This document shows positions 1-8,020 of a DNA stretch of 57,056 bases, one piece after another. Numbering within the stretch: the stretch's first letter is position 1; the number at the start of each line of letters is the position of its first letter. The notes beneath the pieces are model-generated. The model ran no database searches. It was not told where the DNA came from and was given only the letters and a program-made list of their open reading frames with translations. Both the position numbers and the translations under genes were made by a program. Source of the stretch: Chitinophagaceae bacterium UBA2791 (GTDB lineage: Bacteria > Bacteroidota > Bacteroidia > Chitinophagales > Chitinophagaceae); the NCBI GenBank assembly GCA_002352105.1, contig DEHV01000061.1:41103-98158 (forward strand). Reading direction: 5' to 3'.

Positions 1-762
1 ATCGTTGATCCCGCAAGAAAGATCCGCGTAGGCAATAAACTATATTTCGGCGAAAACGACGAGCTGGTAGCGGAAGTGATCGACAATACCACATCCCGGG
101 GAAGGACCATCAGGTTCCTTTGGGAAGGCAGCGATGATGAATTCCGCCAAACGCTGGAAATACTGGGCGAAACGCCGCTTCCCAAATACATTAAACGCAA
201 GCCCGACGAAGAGGATAAAGAACGCTACCAGACAGTTTACGCCAAACATGAAGGCGCCGTTGCAGCCCCCACGGCGGGGCTCCACTTCAGCAAGGAACTG
301 ATAAAAAGGCTTGAGATCAAAGGCATCCGCTTCGCGGAAGTCACCCTGCACACCGGCCTTGGCACTTTCCGCCCTATCGAGGTGGAAGACCTGAGCAAAC
401 ACAAAATGGATGCAGAATATTATCGCATCGACGAGGCCGCCTGCAAGATCGTCAACAAGGCGATCGAAGGCCATCATCGCATCTGTTCCGTGGGCACTAC
501 CACCATGCGCGCTATTGAATCTTCTTATACTGCGGAAAAACTGCTGAAGCCTTCTGAAGGATGGACGAATATCTTTATTCATCCTCCTTACAACTTCAAT
601 GTAGCCGATTCGCTGATCACCAATCTCCATTTGCCTAAAACCAGTTTGCTGATCATGGTCTGCGCCTTTGCGGGATATGACCTGGCAATGGAAGCGTATA
701 AAAAAGCCATCAAAGACAAATACCGGTTCTTCAGTTATGGCGACGCGATGGTAGTAATATAG
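1..762 (+). CDS. queA: S-adenosylmethionine:tRNA ribosyltransferase-isomerase, 5' part outside the window
   Basis: QueA transfers and rearranges the ribosyl part of SAM onto 7-aminomethyl-7-deazaguanine in tRNA, giving epoxyqueuosine. The reading frame is open from base 1 (IVDPARKIRVGNKLYFGEND), so the start codon lies upstream of the window and about the C-terminal two thirds of the protein is present. Family blocks visible are PTAGLHFS, TLHTGLGTFRP, VGTTTMRAIES and TNLHLPKTSLLIMVCAFAG. The gene ends 55 bp before the convergent glycosyltransferase gene. Identification is firm. The first ATG inside the window (76) is internal and not the start. Confidence 0.96.
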   Translation: MVDPARKIRVGNKLYFGENDELVAEVIDNTTSRGRTIRFLWEGSDDEFRQTLEILGETPLPKYIKRKPDEEDKERYQTVYAKHEGAVAAPTAGLHFSKELIKRLEIKGIRFAEVTLHTGLGTFRPIEVEDLSKHKMDAEYYRIDEAACKIVNKAIEGHHRICSVGTTTMRAIESSYTAEKLLKPSEGWTNIFIHPPYNFNVADSLITNLHLPKTSLLIMVCAFAGYDLAMEAYKKAIKDKYRFFSYGDAMVVI

Positions 763-817
763 AAATATACGCGAAAATATTACCAACGGGTAGAACAAAA
801 ACGAATACAGATTTCCG

Positions 818-1939
818 TTATATTCCATTGTAGATATCCAACAGCTGTCGCGCTGAATTTTCCCAGCTGAACAGGCGCGCCCTTTCAAACCCTTTTTGCC
901 GGTATACCGCCCGCAAATGCTCATCGGCAGCCATCTTCGCGATGCCCTGCGCGATTTCCTTGTAGGAATGCGGGTCGACCAGCAATGCTGCATCCCCGGC
1001 TATTTCGGGTATTGCTGAAGCATTGGAAGCGACCACCGGAACCCCGCTCGCCATGGCTTCCAGCATGGGCAGGCCAAAGCTTTCCCTGAGCGACGGATAC
1101 ACAAATACCTGCGCATGATGATACAATAAGGGCATCTCCTCTATCGGGATATATCCGGGGAAAATAAATTTATCCATCAGATGCATCTTGTTCTGCTCCC
1201 GGAGCAGCTGCTCCACATGCCGCCTGGCATAATCGGTGATCACCAGCGGCAGCGCATCCTCACAATTATCGCAGTACTCGGTATACGCCCGCGCCATGGC
1301 CTGGGTATTTTTTTTAGGCGCGGTATTGCCAAGAAAAAGAATATACGCTTCCGGCAACAAATATTTCCGACGGAACGCCTCTGCAGTTTCCTGATGATGA
1401 TCCGGGTGGAATCGCTCATCCACGCCATTGTACACCACCCTGATCTTATCTGCCGGCGTTTTACACCTTTCGGCTATGATATTTTTCTCATACATGGAAA
1501 CGGTAATGATCAACCGCGCCTGTCTGATCGCGCGCGGAACCACCGCCCTCCGGTAAAGATTGCCCAGGTTCTGATAGGCCGACCCGCCGAAGTTTGTATT
1601 CTCGAGATAGATCACGTCATGAAGGGTGAGGATCAGCGGCGCCGGGCAGATCAGCGGCGCCGTATTGGCCATGCAATGAACAAGATCGGGCTTGTTCTTT
1701 TTCAGGGCAAGGGGAAGACCCGCCTGCTCCCAGTCGGCATACGTAAGAGAAGATATATAGCGGATGCTCAGGTTTGGCAATTCGGAGATGCCCGACATAT
1801 CCGTATCCTTTTTTACAAAAAGAAGGTATTCATTTTTTTTATCCAGGCGCGGAAGACGCCTGATCAACTCCAGCGCCACGACTTCCATACCGTGCTTTCC
1901 GGGCCTGAACAATCTTTGCGCTTCGATGCCTATTTTCAT
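818..1939 (-). CDS. Glycosyltransferase family 4 (GT-B fold)
   Basis: A cytoplasmic or membrane-associated glycosyltransferase of the RfaB/GT4 type, 373 residues. The N-terminal strand MKIGIEAQRLFRPGKHGMEV and the C-terminal donor-binding region (SLRESFGLPMLEAMASG, then PVVASNASAIPEIAGDAALL) with the E-x7-E pattern are typical of the family. The open frame reaches 2089, but residues before MKIGI come from the dispersed repeat at 2020-2121 and look non-native, so ATG 1939 was chosen. Substrate cannot be told. It stands alone, not in a polysaccharide cluster. Confidence 0.9.
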   Translation of the reverse strand: MKIGIEAQRLFRPGKHGMEVVALELIRRLPRLDKKNEYLLFVKKDTDMSGISELPNLSIRYISSLTYADWEQAGLPLALKKNKPDLVHCMANTAPLICPAPLILTLHDVIYLENTNFGGSAYQNLGNLYRRAVVPRAIRQARLIITVSMYEKNIIAERCKTPADKIRVVYNGVDERFHPDHHQETAEAFRRKYLLPEAYILFLGNTAPKKNTQAMARAYTEYCDNCEDALPLVITDYARRHVEQLLREQNKMHLMDKFIFPGYIPIEEMPLLYHHAQVFVYPSLRESFGLPMLEAMASGVPVVASNASAIPEIAGDAALLVDPHSYKEIAQGIAKMAADEHLRAVYRQKGFERARLFSWENSARQLLDIYNGI

Positions 1940-2019
1940 ACCGTTATCTTGTAATTGATCGGCAAGTTTACTCCATTTACCAGTATCCTCCGCATTATTT
2001 ACCGCATAACATTTATATT

Positions 2020-2121
2020 TCTCTTGAATATTTATTATTTTTTTTAGCCAAGAGGAACTCCCATAAAATTTTTCATTCATCCTTTGCATATTTTATGAAT
2101 GAAAAATTTTATGTACGTTTG
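2020..2121 (-). repeat. Dispersed hairpin repeat, copy 1
   Basis: Read on the minus strand, these 102 bases match 53928-54030 on the plus strand with four substitutions and a one-base indel in an A run. A perfect 19-bp inverted repeat (arms 2062-2080 and 2095-2113, 14-base loop) lies inside. The arm sequence is cataaaatttttcattcat. In the other copy one arm base is G and its partner is C, so pairing is kept. The 2121 end carries TACGTTTG on the plus strand, pointing at the esterase gene. No transposase or terminal inverted repeats are seen. Confidence 0.9.
2114..2121 (+). promoter_or_regulatory. Probable -7 promoter box for the esterase gene
   Basis: TACGTTTG matches the Bacteroidota -7 consensus TAnnTTTG. 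It forms the outer edge of the repeat and lies 75 bases upstream of ATG 2197. No good -33 TTTG is found at the usual 19-21 base spacing. Confidence 0.5.
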
Positions 2122-2196
2122 AAAGGAATGTTTTCTGCGAGACGCCGCTATACCGGCTGTCGGGTATAAAGACCTGCTCATTAAAACAAGCTAAAA

Positions 2197-3102
2197 ATGA
2201 AATCGATCATATGGTTATTGCTGGGCTGCTTCCTCGCTACAAAAACGTTTTCCCAGGAAGTATATCCCCTGTATCCTAAAAAGATCCCCGGCGCGAAGCC
2301 TTCCGTTAACGCCGAGACCTCGGAAACCAATAAAGACGGGATCCTGATCGTGCATAAGGTAAGCATCCCCACGCTGACGGCCTATTTTCCTCCGCCCGAA
2401 AAAGCCACAGGCCAGGCCGTGATCATCTGCCCCGGCGGAGGATATTCCATACTTGCGGCTAAGCATGAGGGATATGATGTCGCCGAACGGTTTATTGAAT
2501 CGGGCATAGCCGCCTTTGTGCTGAAATACAGGATCCCCGACGACCAGACCATGGAGAACAAAGAAACAGGACCGATCCAGGACGCCCAGCGGGCCATCCA
2601 AATGGTAAGGGAAAACGCTAAAAAATGGGGAATCAATAAAAACCAGGTTGGCATCATGGGATTTTCCGCCGGCGGCCATCTCGCCTCCACCGCGGGCACC
2701 CATTTCGAAAAAGCTTATGTCCGCAATAAAAAAAGAATCAGCCTGAGGCCTGATTTCCTGGTACTGGTCTATCCCGTGGTTAGCTTTTCTGATAACTTCG
2801 GCCATACCGGCTCCAGGAAAAACTTATTGGGCGATCATCCCTCGCCGGAAAAGATTGCGGAATACTCCAACGATCTGCAGGTTAGTCCCGAAACGCCTCC
2901 CAGCTTCCTGGTGCATGCAAAGAACGATCCCGTAAAAGTAGAGAACAGCCTGGCTTTTGCCGAAGCGCTCAAAAAGAACAATGTACCCGTTGAGCTGTAT
3001 CTGTACGAAGACGGCGGCCATGGTTTCGGCATGATCAATCCCACCAGCGATACCCGGTGGATGGACCTGGTGGTTGACTGGCTGAAAAAAACATTTCCTT
3101 AA
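2197..3102 (+). CDS. Secreted alpha/beta-hydrolase (acetyl-xylan-esterase-like)
   Basis: A 301-residue esterase of the BD-FAE/Aes type with an N-terminal signal peptide (MKSIIWLLLGCFLATKTFSQ), so probably periplasmic. The oxyanion-hole motif PGGGY is at 79-83, the nucleophile Ser157 is in GFSAGGH, the acid is probably Asp244 (AKNDPVKVEN), and His275 lies in GGHGFG. Members of this group de-esterify plant polysaccharides or small esters; the substrate here is not known. The gene is preceded by the hairpin repeat with its outward promoter-like box. It ends about 150 bp before the convergent lysC. Confidence 0.88.
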   Translation: MKSIIWLLLGCFLATKTFSQEVYPLYPKKIPGAKPSVNAETSETNKDGILIVHKVSIPTLTAYFPPPEKATGQAVIICPGGGYSILAAKHEGYDVAERFIESGIAAFVLKYRIPDDQTMENKETGPIQDAQRAIQMVRENAKKWGINKNQVGIMGFSAGGHLASTAGTHFEKAYVRNKKRISLRPDFLVLVYPVVSFSDNFGHTGSRKNLLGDHPSPEKIAEYSNDLQVSPETPPSFLVHAKNDPVKVENSLAFAEALKKNNVPVELYLYEDGGHGFGMINPTSDTRWMDLVVDWLKKTFP

Positions 3103-3194
3103 CGCCATCCATTCGTTCACCGCGCGATGTCGCCAACACAGCGCCTGGCGCTTCCGTCTATACCGGAACCGCTACGAACCGGCATGCCGATCTC

Positions 3195-3231
3195 CAAAAA
3201 AATGCCGGGTCGACGATCATCAACCCGGCAT
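3195..3231 (-). terminator. Rho-independent terminator of lysC
   Basis: Arms atgccgggt (3202-3210) and acccggcat (3223-3231) form a perfect 9-bp stem. On the minus strand the stem is followed by a run of T (complement of A at 3196-3201). It lies 27 bases past the lysC stop. Confidence 0.8.
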
Positions 3232-3257
3232 ATGTATGTTGAACGCGTTATACGCTG

Positions 3258-4580
3258 TTATTCCAGTCCGAACAACCCCTTATTCAGCAATTGAAGGGTC
3301 TTGACCTTGTCGTCCGAAGGCACGAGTATAGACACATTGTGCTTACTACCGCCGTAGCTCACCATACGCACCGGCACGCTGGACAAGGCTTCAAATAATT
3401 TTTTCAGCAGATCAGGCGTTTGAACGATTTCATTGCCCACCACGGAAATAATGGAATAGTTTTTCTCCACGGTGATCGTGCCGAACGGCTCCAGTTCCCG
3501 GACGATCTCATCCAGGTGGCCCGCGTTATCAATGGTTACCGACACGGCAACTTCCGATGTGGTGATCATGTCTATCGAGGTGCGGTATTTTTCAAATACT
3601 TCGAATATTTTTCTAAGGAATCCATATGCCAACAGCATGCGGCTGCTCTTGATGTTAATGGCGATGATCCCGTCTTTTGCAGCAACCGCTTTTACGCCAA
3701 CGGAGCCGGCTTCCTGCGCAATCAACGTTCCAGCCGCAGAAGGCTCCATCGTGTTCAGCAATTTCACCGGCACTTTAAAGAACTGCGCAGGCCATATAGA
3801 AGCCGGGTGAAGGATCTTGGCCCCGAAATAAGCCAGCTCGGCAGCCTCTCCAAAACTCAGCTGTTCGACGGGACGGGTCTTATTGACGACCCTGGGGTCA
3901 TTGTTGTGCATGCCGTCGATATCGGTCCATATTTCACAAGCAGAGGCGCCAACGGCTGCAGCGATCAGCGATGCGCTATAATCGCTTCCGCCTCGTTTAA
4001 GATTGTCTACCTCTCCCCTTGCATTTCTGCAGATATAGCCCTGCGTGATAAATATTTTTTTATCCTTGTGCTGTTGCAGCAGCCGGGATAATTTTGTTTT
4101 GATCTCCGGCACATGGGGTTCGTCATTTTCATCGATAGCCATAAACTCCAGGGCCGGCAGCAACGCATGATCGATCTTTTTTTCCTCCAGGTAAGCGGAG
4201 AATAATTTCGTTGACAGCAATTCTCCCTGCGCCAGGATATCCTTGCTCAATGCTTCGCTGAATGATATCTTGAGGATGATGTTCAGGAATTCAAAATGTT
4301 CTGAAACGATATTCTTTGCTCTGGCCAGCGTGGACTCCGCTTTCAGCAGATCCGAAACAAAGGCATGATAATGCGCTTCCAGTTTATCGATATGCTGCTT
4401 CGCAAGCTCTCTATCTCCCGATGCCATAGCTTCCCCTATGCTTACCAGCGCATTCGTGGTGCCGCTCAATGCGCTTAGGACGACTATAACGGGCTCATCC
4501 GCGCGGGTGATCAATTCCGATACCTGTTGCATTCTTTCAGGCTTGCCTACGGAAGTGCCTCCGAATTTCATTACTTTCAT
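3258..4580 (-). CDS. lysC: Aspartate kinase (monofunctional)
   Basis: Phosphorylates L-aspartate, the first step to lysine, threonine, methionine and diaminopimelate. It is 440 residues long, as expected for a single-function enzyme. The kinase motif KFGGTSVG is at residues 5-12. Also visible are FITQGYICRNARGEVDNLKR, the substrate loop GGSDYSAS, WTDIDGMHNNDPRVV and LHPASIWPAQ. The C-terminal part (about 300-440) holds two ACT-type regulatory units, pointing to allosteric feedback control. No homoserine dehydrogenase domain is attached. A TAnnTTTG box lies 19 bases upstream of the ATG and a hairpin terminator follows. Confidence 0.96.
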   Translation of the reverse strand: MKVMKFGGTSVGKPERMQQVSELITRADEPVIVVLSALSGTTNALVSIGEAMASGDRELAKQHIDKLEAHYHAFVSDLLKAESTLARAKNIVSEHFEFLNIILKISFSEALSKDILAQGELLSTKLFSAYLEEKKIDHALLPALEFMAIDENDEPHVPEIKTKLSRLLQQHKDKKIFITQGYICRNARGEVDNLKRGGSDYSASLIAAAVGASACEIWTDIDGMHNNDPRVVNKTRPVEQLSFGEAAELAYFGAKILHPASIWPAQFFKVPVKLLNTMEPSAAGTLIAQEAGSVGVKAVAAKDGIIAINIKSSRMLLAYGFLRKIFEVFEKYRTSIDMITTSEVAVSVTIDNAGHLDEIVRELEPFGTITVEKNYSIISVVGNEIVQTPDLLKKLFEALSSVPVRMVSYGGSKHNVSILVPSDDKVKTLQLLNKGLFGLE

Positions 4581-4599
4581 TCAAAAAATTTTAGGATTG

Positions 4600-4607
4600 C
4601 AAAGATA
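4600..4607 (-). promoter_or_regulatory. -7 promoter box of lysC
   Basis: TATCTTTG on the minus strand (caaagata on plus) matches TAnnTTTG, 19 bases before the lysC ATG. Confidence 0.5.
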
Positions 4608-4629
4608 ACCGAATACCCCATATTATATG

Positions 4630-4835
4630 CAGGGAAACCGGCGCTAAGGGAAACAAATTAAGGCAAGCGGGAGCTTCTTTGGAAAGCCGTTCAACCTCAC
4701 AAAGGAACAAGCCAACCCCGACAGCCGGCCATGAAGCAAATAAATTAAGGCGAAGACAAAGGAGAAGTTTCTTTGAGGACACCGTTCAAAGCCCGGGGAG
4801 AACAACCGAAGATGGCGTCCGGCGGTAAAGCGGCG
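4630..4835. repeat. Degenerate tandem repeat of about 94 bp in the lysC-dehydrogenase gap
   Basis: The 279-base gap between lysC and the Ldh-family gene holds two diverged tandem units. Matching landmarks are AAATTAAGGC (4655 and 4742), TTCTTTG (4675 and 4769), CCGTTCAA (4687 and 4782), GAACAA near 4705 and 4800, and CCGG..(a)tgAAGC near 4725 and 4819. Offsets are 87 to 95 bases, so there are indels. No convincing ORF, tRNA or known family is seen. Confidence 0.55.
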
Positions 4836-4859
4836 CAAGCCAGAGGCAACCTAAAGATA

Positions 4860-5939
4860 TCAAAGCGGAATACCGAATTTATCGCTCAGCGTTTGCAGGT
4901 CGTCTACCACGGCTTTCAGCAGGGGAATACCTTTCTCAAGACGCTCCGCTTCCATCATTCTTTCCGGATCGCCGGGCACCAGCACCTGTTCATAACCTTC
5001 CATGGGACGGGCAGACCGGAATCGCCGGATCCAGTTGTCCATGTTTTTCTTAAAATCGTCTGCGGGACGGAATGCATCAATGCGCATGGCGCCAAAAAAA
5101 TGACCTATCCCCTTTCCCGGCATGTGTTCCGGCATCGCCATAAAAGCCGGAAACGGCGGCGCCCAGGGGCCATAGTTTGCCCCGCTTAAAACGGCTGAAA
5201 ATATGTCCACGATGGCGCCCAATGCATATCCCTTGTGACTTCCATGCTCTCTGTCGCCGCCAAGCGGCAATAAGGCGCCCCCCCGTTTTAACTCGTGGGG
5301 ATCCGTAGATACCCGCCCCTCTTTATCCTGTATCCAGCCTTCGGGAGCGGCTTCGTTTTTTCTCTGCAGTATTTCCAGTTTACCGTTCGCCGCGGTGGTG
5401 GTGGCCATATCCGCCACAAAGGGAGGCTCTTCGCCTGCGGGAATGGCTACGCAGATGGGATTGGTACCGAGCAGCCTTTCCGTGGAAAAGGTCGGGGCTA
5501 CCAGCGGGCTCGCGTTGGTCATCGCAATACCGATCATTTCATTTTCCACCGCCTGCAAGGCATGATGCGCGGCAATACCAAAATGGTTGGAATGCTGAAC
5601 GCTAACCCAGCCAGTTCCCGCCTGCCTGGCCTTTTCTATCGCTATTTTAACGGCAAACGGCGCCACCACCAATCCCAGCCCGCTATCCCCGTCTACCACG
5701 GCGGTAGAAGGCGTTTCATGGATGACCCGGATATGGGGGGCGGTATTGGCCCTACCGGCTTCCCATAATCGAACATACCCGATCAAGCGGGCAATGCCGT
5801 GAGAATCAATGCCTCGTATATCGGCGCTCAATAATCCCTTAGCCGCAACCCGCGCATCCTCGTCGCTGCAACCTATACTGCTGAATATGCCCCTGGTAAA
5901 TGCCGTCAAACGCTCGTAAGAAAATACTTCTTCTGCCAT
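4860..5939 (-). CDS. Ldh family NAD(P)-dependent oxidoreductase (malate/L-lactate dehydrogenase type)
   Basis: A 359-residue cytosolic dehydrogenase of the COG2055 fold (AllD, YlbC, sulfolactate and malate dehydrogenases), unrelated to the classical Rossmann LDH. Conserved blocks are the active-site segment GIDSHGIARL (45-48 is DSHG), HSNHFGIAAHHA with His119, LLGTNPICVAIP and HGSHKGYALGAIVDIFSAVLSGA. Exact substrate cannot be assigned from sequence. It lies 61 bases after the ssb stop on the same strand. The whole gap between them is taken up by a strong inverted repeat ending seven bases before this ATG. Confidence 0.88.
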   Translation of the reverse strand: MAEEVFSYERLTAFTRGIFSSIGCSDEDARVAAKGLLSADIRGIDSHGIARLIGYVRLWEAGRANTAPHIRVIHETPSTAVVDGDSGLGLVVAPFAVKIAIEKARQAGTGWVSVQHSNHFGIAAHHALQAVENEMIGIAMTNASPLVAPTFSTERLLGTNPICVAIPAGEEPPFVADMATTTAANGKLEILQRKNEAAPEGWIQDKEGRVSTDPHELKRGGALLPLGGDREHGSHKGYALGAIVDIFSAVLSGANYGPWAPPFPAFMAMPEHMPGKGIGHFFGAMRIDAFRPADDFKKNMDNWIRRFRSARPMEGYEQVLVPGDPERMMEAERLEKGIPLLKAVVDDLQTLSDKFGIPL

Positions 5940-5945
5940 AGGAAC

Positions 5946-5983
5946 AAAGGGTAAAATGCAGCCTTGGCCGGATTTTACCCTTT
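5946..5983 (-). promoter_or_regulatory. Perfect 12-bp inverted repeat between ssb and the Ldh-family gene
   Basis: Arms aaagggtaaaat (5946-5957) and attttacccttt (5972-5983) pair perfectly around a 14-base loop. It may terminate ssb transcripts, act as an operator, or fold in the leader of the dehydrogenase mRNA. A box close to TAnnTTTG (TACCCTTTG, one base too long) lies in the downstream arm, next to the ATG. A run of ATT/TTA triplets flanks it on the ssb side. Confidence 0.6.
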
Positions 5984-6000
5984 TATATTATTATTATTAT

Positions 6001-6429
6001 TTAAAATGGAAGATCGTCAACGGGATCCGTCATTTCATTACCGGCAGAAACCGGGGAGGCCGAACCCGAAGATTGCTGCTGATAAGTGTCGGGGCCGCTT
6101 CCGGGATCGCCGCCCCTGCTTCCCAACAACTGCACGCTGAATACCCTCAGGGAAAGCGAAACGCCTGTAGTGCCATCATTTTTAGGATAGGTTCGCACAT
6201 CAGGAGTTCCCTCCACATATACCTGCGTGCCCTTTTTTAAATAGTTCGCCACAGCGGTGCGGTCCGTCCAGTAAGCGCATTCCACCCATATCGTCTTGTC
6301 CCGCTGAACGCCCTGGCTATCCCTGAACCGCTCTGTATGGGCCACATTAAAATTGATCACGCTCTTGCCATTGACCGTATTCGTCAGGCAATCTTTTCCG
6401 AGATTACCAATAACCTGCATTTTTATCAT
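6001..6429 (-). CDS. ssb: Single-stranded DNA-binding protein
   Basis: A 142-residue SSB. The OB fold covers about residues 1-105 (MQVIGNLGKD, VINFNVAHTERFRD, WVECAYWTDRTAVANYLKKG, QVYVEGTPDVRTY). A flexible Gly/Ser/Gln-rich linker follows and ends in the acidic tip DPVDDLPF, which recruits replication and repair proteins. The length is normal for the phylum. Start ATG at 6429. Gap 6430-6649 (220 bases) to the divergent DUF5723 gene shows no other gene. Confidence 0.96.
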   Translation of the reverse strand: MIKMQVIGNLGKDCLTNTVNGKSVINFNVAHTERFRDSQGVQRDKTIWVECAYWTDRTAVANYLKKGTQVYVEGTPDVRTYPKNDGTTGVSLSLRVFSVQLLGSRGGDPGSGPDTYQQQSSGSASPVSAGNEMTDPVDDLPF

Positions 6430-6649
6430 AGTCTACTTTTTTACAACAGTGAACCTGCAAATTAACCATTTTGGCAGGTCCTATCCTCGGTGTTTTAACT
6501 AATTTCTCCGCCTTTTTTCCCCATTGTTTATCCCTATGAAATATTTCCGCCTGTATGCAATGGTCTTCCCGATCCGACAACCGGCTTAGGGTCCTTATCA
6601 TGACAAAGACCTCCATGCAATTATTTTGCCGCCGCAGCGTTAAGTGGTC

Positions 6650-8020
6650 ATGAAAAAAATCATCCTTTCCACGCAGATCATATTGCTTTTTGCCGCCGCC
6701 TCCGCGCAGGAGTTTCCGGGTTACCGCACCGGCGCTTATACCGGGGTAAACGGCGTATTTTTTAATCCCGCAAATATTGCGGATAGCCGGCACCGTTTTG
6801 ACGTCAACCTGTTTTCCTTTAATCTGCTTGTAGGAAACGATAACGCGTCTTTCAAACTGAAAAACATTTCCGAATCATTTGAAGGCGACAAGTTAAAAGA
6901 CCAGTTGTTCGGCAAGGATGCCGGTCCGTCCAGCGCCCAGATCAACCTGGATCTTCACGGCCCTTCATTCATGCTTAATATCGGCAAAAAAAATGCAATT
7001 GCGCTTACCAGCCGCGCGAGACTTTTTGTGAACGCCATGAATATCGACGGCAAGCTGGCGGATAAGCTCTCGGATGATTTCTCCAACGACCCAGAGCTCC
7101 CTTATACGCTTTCATCCAGCGAAAACATGCGCCTGGCGGTAAACGGATGGACCGAATACGGCCTTAGTTTCGCCAGGGTGATCACCCAGCAGGGCGCTCA
7201 TTTCTTTAAGGGAGGATTTACGGTTAAATACCTGGCAGGCGCCGGCAATACCTATATGAACATCAACAATTTTAATGGAACGCTCGATAGCGACGACTTT
7301 ATTCAGAAAACCTACCTGGCAAACACGACCGGGAGGGTAGCCGTCGGCATAGGAGGGATCAATGTCTCGGATTTCGAAGCTGCCGACCTGCTCAATTCCA
7401 AAAGCTCGGGATTGGGAGGAGATCTGGGGTTTGTGTATGAATACCGTCCCGGCGGCAAAAAATACAAATTCAGATTTGGCGCCGCGCTTCTTGATATCGG
7501 AAAGATAAAATACGAGAAAGAAGCGGGTAAAAACGGGGCTTATGATATCCATATTACCAATGCGGAGCGTTTGTACATGGACGAACTGGCTGAACAGGAC
7601 CTGGAAAATTACAATGATTTCTTTCTTTCCCATCCCCAGTATTTTACCCCTGTTGGCTCCCAGGAAAACACGTATAGCGTATCCCTGCCCACCACCTTGC
7701 AGCTGAATGCCGATCTTAATATCCAGGGCGGGTTCTACGTAAGCCTGGCAGGGCAGATCGCGCTGAATGGCAGCGAAGAGAAAGTATACAACAACTATTC
7801 CTATTCCGGACTGTCCATAACTCCCAGATATGAAACAAGGAAGTTTGGCGTATATCTCCCACTTCATTATAACGAGCTTTCCAAAATGAATGCCGGCCTT
7901 TCCCTGCGTATGGGCCCCGTGTTTATCGGGTCGGGCAGCATACTGACCGCCCTGGCCGGAAATTCCAAGCAGGCTGATGTTCATTTTGGGATCCGGTTCG
8001 GCGGCTTTAAAAAAGGCTAA
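6650..8020 (+). CDS. DUF5723 family outer-membrane-type protein
   Basis: A 456-residue protein with a signal peptide (MKKIILSTQIILLFAAASAQ) followed by a pattern of alternating strands and many Gly/Asn/Tyr residues, as in the beta-barrel-like DUF5723 family restricted to Bacteroidota. The motif GAYTGVNGVFFNPANIADSRH near the N-terminus (residues about 24-44 of the precursor) resembles the PorV/FadL-like 'NPA' region. Function is unknown. A GTG at 6644 is in frame, but ATG 6650 starts the signal peptide cleanly. It is followed by a gene-free repeat region that contains a decayed copy of its own 3' end. Confidence 0.8.
   Translation: MKKIILSTQIILLFAAASAQEFPGYRTGAYTGVNGVFFNPANIADSRHRFDVNLFSFNLLVGNDNASFKLKNISESFEGDKLKDQLFGKDAGPSSAQINLDLHGPSFMLNIGKKNAIALTSRARLFVNAMNIDGKLADKLSDDFSNDPELPYTLSSSENMRLAVNGWTEYGLSFARVITQQGAHFFKGGFTVKYLAGAGNTYMNINNFNGTLDSDDFIQKTYLANTTGRVAVGIGGINVSDFEAADLLNSKSSGLGGDLGFVYEYRPGGKKYKFRFGAALLDIGKIKYEKEAGKNGAYDIHITNAERLYMDELAEQDLENYNDFFLSHPQYFTPVGSQENTYSVSLPTTLQLNADLNIQGGFYVSLAGQIALNGSEEKVYNNYSYSGLSITPRYETRKFGVYLPLHYNELSKMNAGLSLRMGPVFIGSGSILTALAGNSKQADVHFGIRFGGFKKG

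Noticed and set aside
40..993. 317-residue minus-strand frame across queA and the glycosyltransferase end
   Set aside because: Runs against two conserved genes and has no recognisable domain.
1181..1954. 257-residue plus-strand frame inside the glycosyltransferase gene
   Set aside because: Shadow frame of a conserved gene.
1940..2089. N-terminal 50-residue extension of the glycosyltransferase
   Set aside because: It is encoded by the dispersed repeat and the gap after it, and the natural GT4 start is MKIGIEAQRL.
2020..2121. Hairpin repeat as an insertion sequence or IS200/IS605 end
   Set aside because: No transposase, no terminal inverted repeats and no target duplication were visible; a non-autonomous relic is still possible.
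5984..6000. ATT/TTA triplet run next to ssb as a phase-variable microsatellite
   Set aside because: Too few units and located outside any coding frame; slippage would have no clear effect.
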